Below, piece by piece: positions 63,021-64,000 of a stretch of DNA of 64,000 nucleotides. Every line of letters starts with the position of its first letter. The first letter of the stretch is position 1. A program made the position numbers and the translations under genes. A model generated the notes under the pieces. That model was not told where the DNA came from. It worked only from the letters and a program-made list of their open reading frames with translations, and searched no databases. Source of the DNA: Blastococcus sp. LR1 (GTDB lineage Bacteria > Actinomycetota > Actinomycetes > Mycobacteriales > Geodermatophilaceae); the NCBI RefSeq assembly GCF_020166105.1, contig NZ_JAIUJY010000002.1, positions 1 to 64,000 on the forward strand, given 5' to 3'.

Positions 63021-64000
63021 TCAGCGCGGGGACGGCTCCTGGCCGCTGTGCGGTCCGGAGGACCGCAGGATCATGGTCCTCGTGGGCTCGTCGCGGCCGC
63101 GGAGCTCGACCTCGGCGTCGGGCATCCAGTGGTCGCGCTCGTCGGCGCCGGCGCTCATCACCGTGGTCTCGCTGGCCACCGCCCGCCCGGGGTGGTCCTT
63201 GGCCAGGTCGGTGAGCCGGGCGGCCTCGTTCACCGGGTCGCCGATGACCGTGTACTCCAGCCGGCTCGCCGCCCCGACCTGACCCGCCCACACCGGGCCG
63301 CAGGCCACACCCACGCCGACGTCGACCTCGCCGGCTTCCGACACCGCCGCGCAGATCCGCCGCGCAGCCCGCAGCGCCGCACCGAAGGGGTCCGGGTGGT
63401 CGGTCGGGGCGCCGAACACGCAGAGCGCGGCGTCGCCCTCGAACTTGTTCACCAGCCCGCCCTCGGTCTCGATGGTGTCGACGACGATCTCGAAGAAGCG
63501 GTTGAGCAGGCCGACCATCTGCTCCGGGCCGGTCCGGCGGACCAGCGAGGTCGAGCCGGCGATGTCGACGAAGAGCGCCGCGACGGTCCGCTCCTCTCCG
63601 CCGAGCGAGACGCCGGTGGCCAGCGCGCGCTGGGCCACCGTCGTCCCCACGTGCCGGCCGAACAGGTCGCGCATGCGCTCCCGTTCGGCGAGGCCGGCCG
63701 CCATGGCGTTGACGCCCTCCTGCAGCAGGCCGATCTCCCCGGCGTCGTCCACCAGGACGTCGACGTCGTAGTTCCCGGCGCCGACCCGCTGCACCGCGTC
63801 GCGCAGCTCCCGCAGCGGCTGCCCGACCGCACGGGCGATGAGCAGCGTGGCCAGCGCGCCGACGAGCAGCGCGACCACGACGAGGAAGACGACGGGGGCC
63901 TCCCCCGGTCCGCCCGGGTTGCTCGGGTCGACGAACAGCAGCACGACGCCGACCATCGGCACCCCGCTGGTCAGGCCCCAGGTGAGCAGCAGACGGATCC
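63021..64000 (-). CDS. Class III adenylate/guanylate cyclase with HAMP domain (N-terminus off the right edge)
   Basis: The frame is open to the right edge, so the N-terminus is missing; the internal GTG at 63962 is not the start. Visible part, 326 residues: a membrane helix (VVFLVVVALLVGALATLLIA), a HAMP domain (GQPLRELRDAVQRVGAGNYD, EGVNAMAAGLAERERMRDLF), then the catalytic domain: ALFVDIAGSTSLV (metal Asp), GLVNKFEGDAALCVFGAP (substrate Lys, second Asp), EYTVIGDPVNEAARL (Asp, Asn, Arg). The usual residues for ATP-specific catalysis are present. Confidence 0.9.
   Translation of the reverse strand, partial: IRLLLTWGLTSGVPMVGVVLLFVDPSNPGGPGEAPVVFLVVVALLVGALATLLIARAVGQPLRELRDAVQRVGAGNYDVDVLVDDAGEIGLLQEGVNAMAAGLAERERMRDLFGRHVGTTVAQRALATGVSLGGEERTVAALFVDIAGSTSLVRRTGPEQMVGLLNRFFEIVVDTIETEGGLVNKFEGDAALCVFGAPTDHPDPFGAALRAARRICAAVSEAGEVDVGVGVACGPVWAGQVGAASRLEYTVIGDPVNEAARLTDLAKDHPGRAVASETTVMSAGADERDHWMPDAEVELRGRDEPTRTMILRSSGPHSGQEPSPR

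Noticed and set aside
63021-63962. Cyclase start inside the window at 63962
   Set aside because: The frame continues to the right edge with family-like membrane sequence (LLLTWGLTSGVPMV), so the true start is outside.

Overview
The window is very GC-rich DNA with third-codon-position G/C bias, GTG starts, IdeR-type iron boxes, a cysteine attenuation leader peptide and densely overlapping genes. This fits a high-GC actinobacterium, and the gene content makes me favour Geodermatophilaceae or a close relative; that family placement is an inference. No rRNA and no CRISPR array are visible. There is one intact tRNA gene, tRNA-Ala(GGC).

Region by region. 1-1019: tail of a TasA/camelysin-like surface protein, a small secreted protein, and an HPt-like domain that lacks its histidine. 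1092-6570: an OmpR-type regulator, then five overlapping genes that begin with a receiver/PIG-L deacetylase fusion and end with a processive GT2 glycosyltransferase and a small membrane partner. This looks like an uncharacterised polysaccharide module under phosphorelay control. 6660-9544: iron genes (bfd, bfr, a siderophore-binding lipoprotein broken by an amber codon, and a siderophore-interacting reductase), with two IdeR-like boxes. 9591-16365: a small membrane protein, a MerR-family regulator, a three-gene operon of histidine-rich membrane proteins with a cupredoxin-like lipoprotein, an orphan FlbD-like protein, a TetR regulator and a secreted SGNH hydrolase.

16511-27054: an integrative element of about 10.5 kb in the 3' half of tRNA-Ala, bounded by a 46-bp direct repeat. 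Its tyrosine integrase runs through the attachment core and is predicted to have a different C-terminus when integrated and when excised. The cargo looks like a defence island: a HEPN-like protein, a PIN-domain protein, a DUF4062 protein and a PHP+SMC-like ATPase (TrlF-like). A decayed second attachment arm lies inside the left end.

27192-32804: a secreted M23 peptidase and a four-gene operon (polyol dehydrogenase, HAD phosphatase, nucleotidyltransferase, TagF-like transferase) that could make a CDP-polyol and a polyol-phosphate wall polymer. 32884-38444: a copper locus (membrane protein, SCO1, YcnI, CopC-CopD fusion, zinc-finger anti-sigma-like protein) divergent from an ECF sigma factor. 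38552-41500: PhoU-like/Pit phosphate pair and a TauE/SafE exporter behind a leader peptide. 41856-48403: DUF5994 and DUF4232 proteins, typA, and a YceI/MarR divergent pair. 48488-52118: a three-subunit molybdenum hydroxylase. 52174-61837: fatty-acid catabolism (enoyl-CoA hydratase, two acyl-CoA dehydrogenases, TetR, two acyl-CoA ligases) tied together by a shared 14-bp operator-like motif, plus a GDPD and a patatin. 61927-64000: a potassium channel and a class III cyclase that runs off the right edge.
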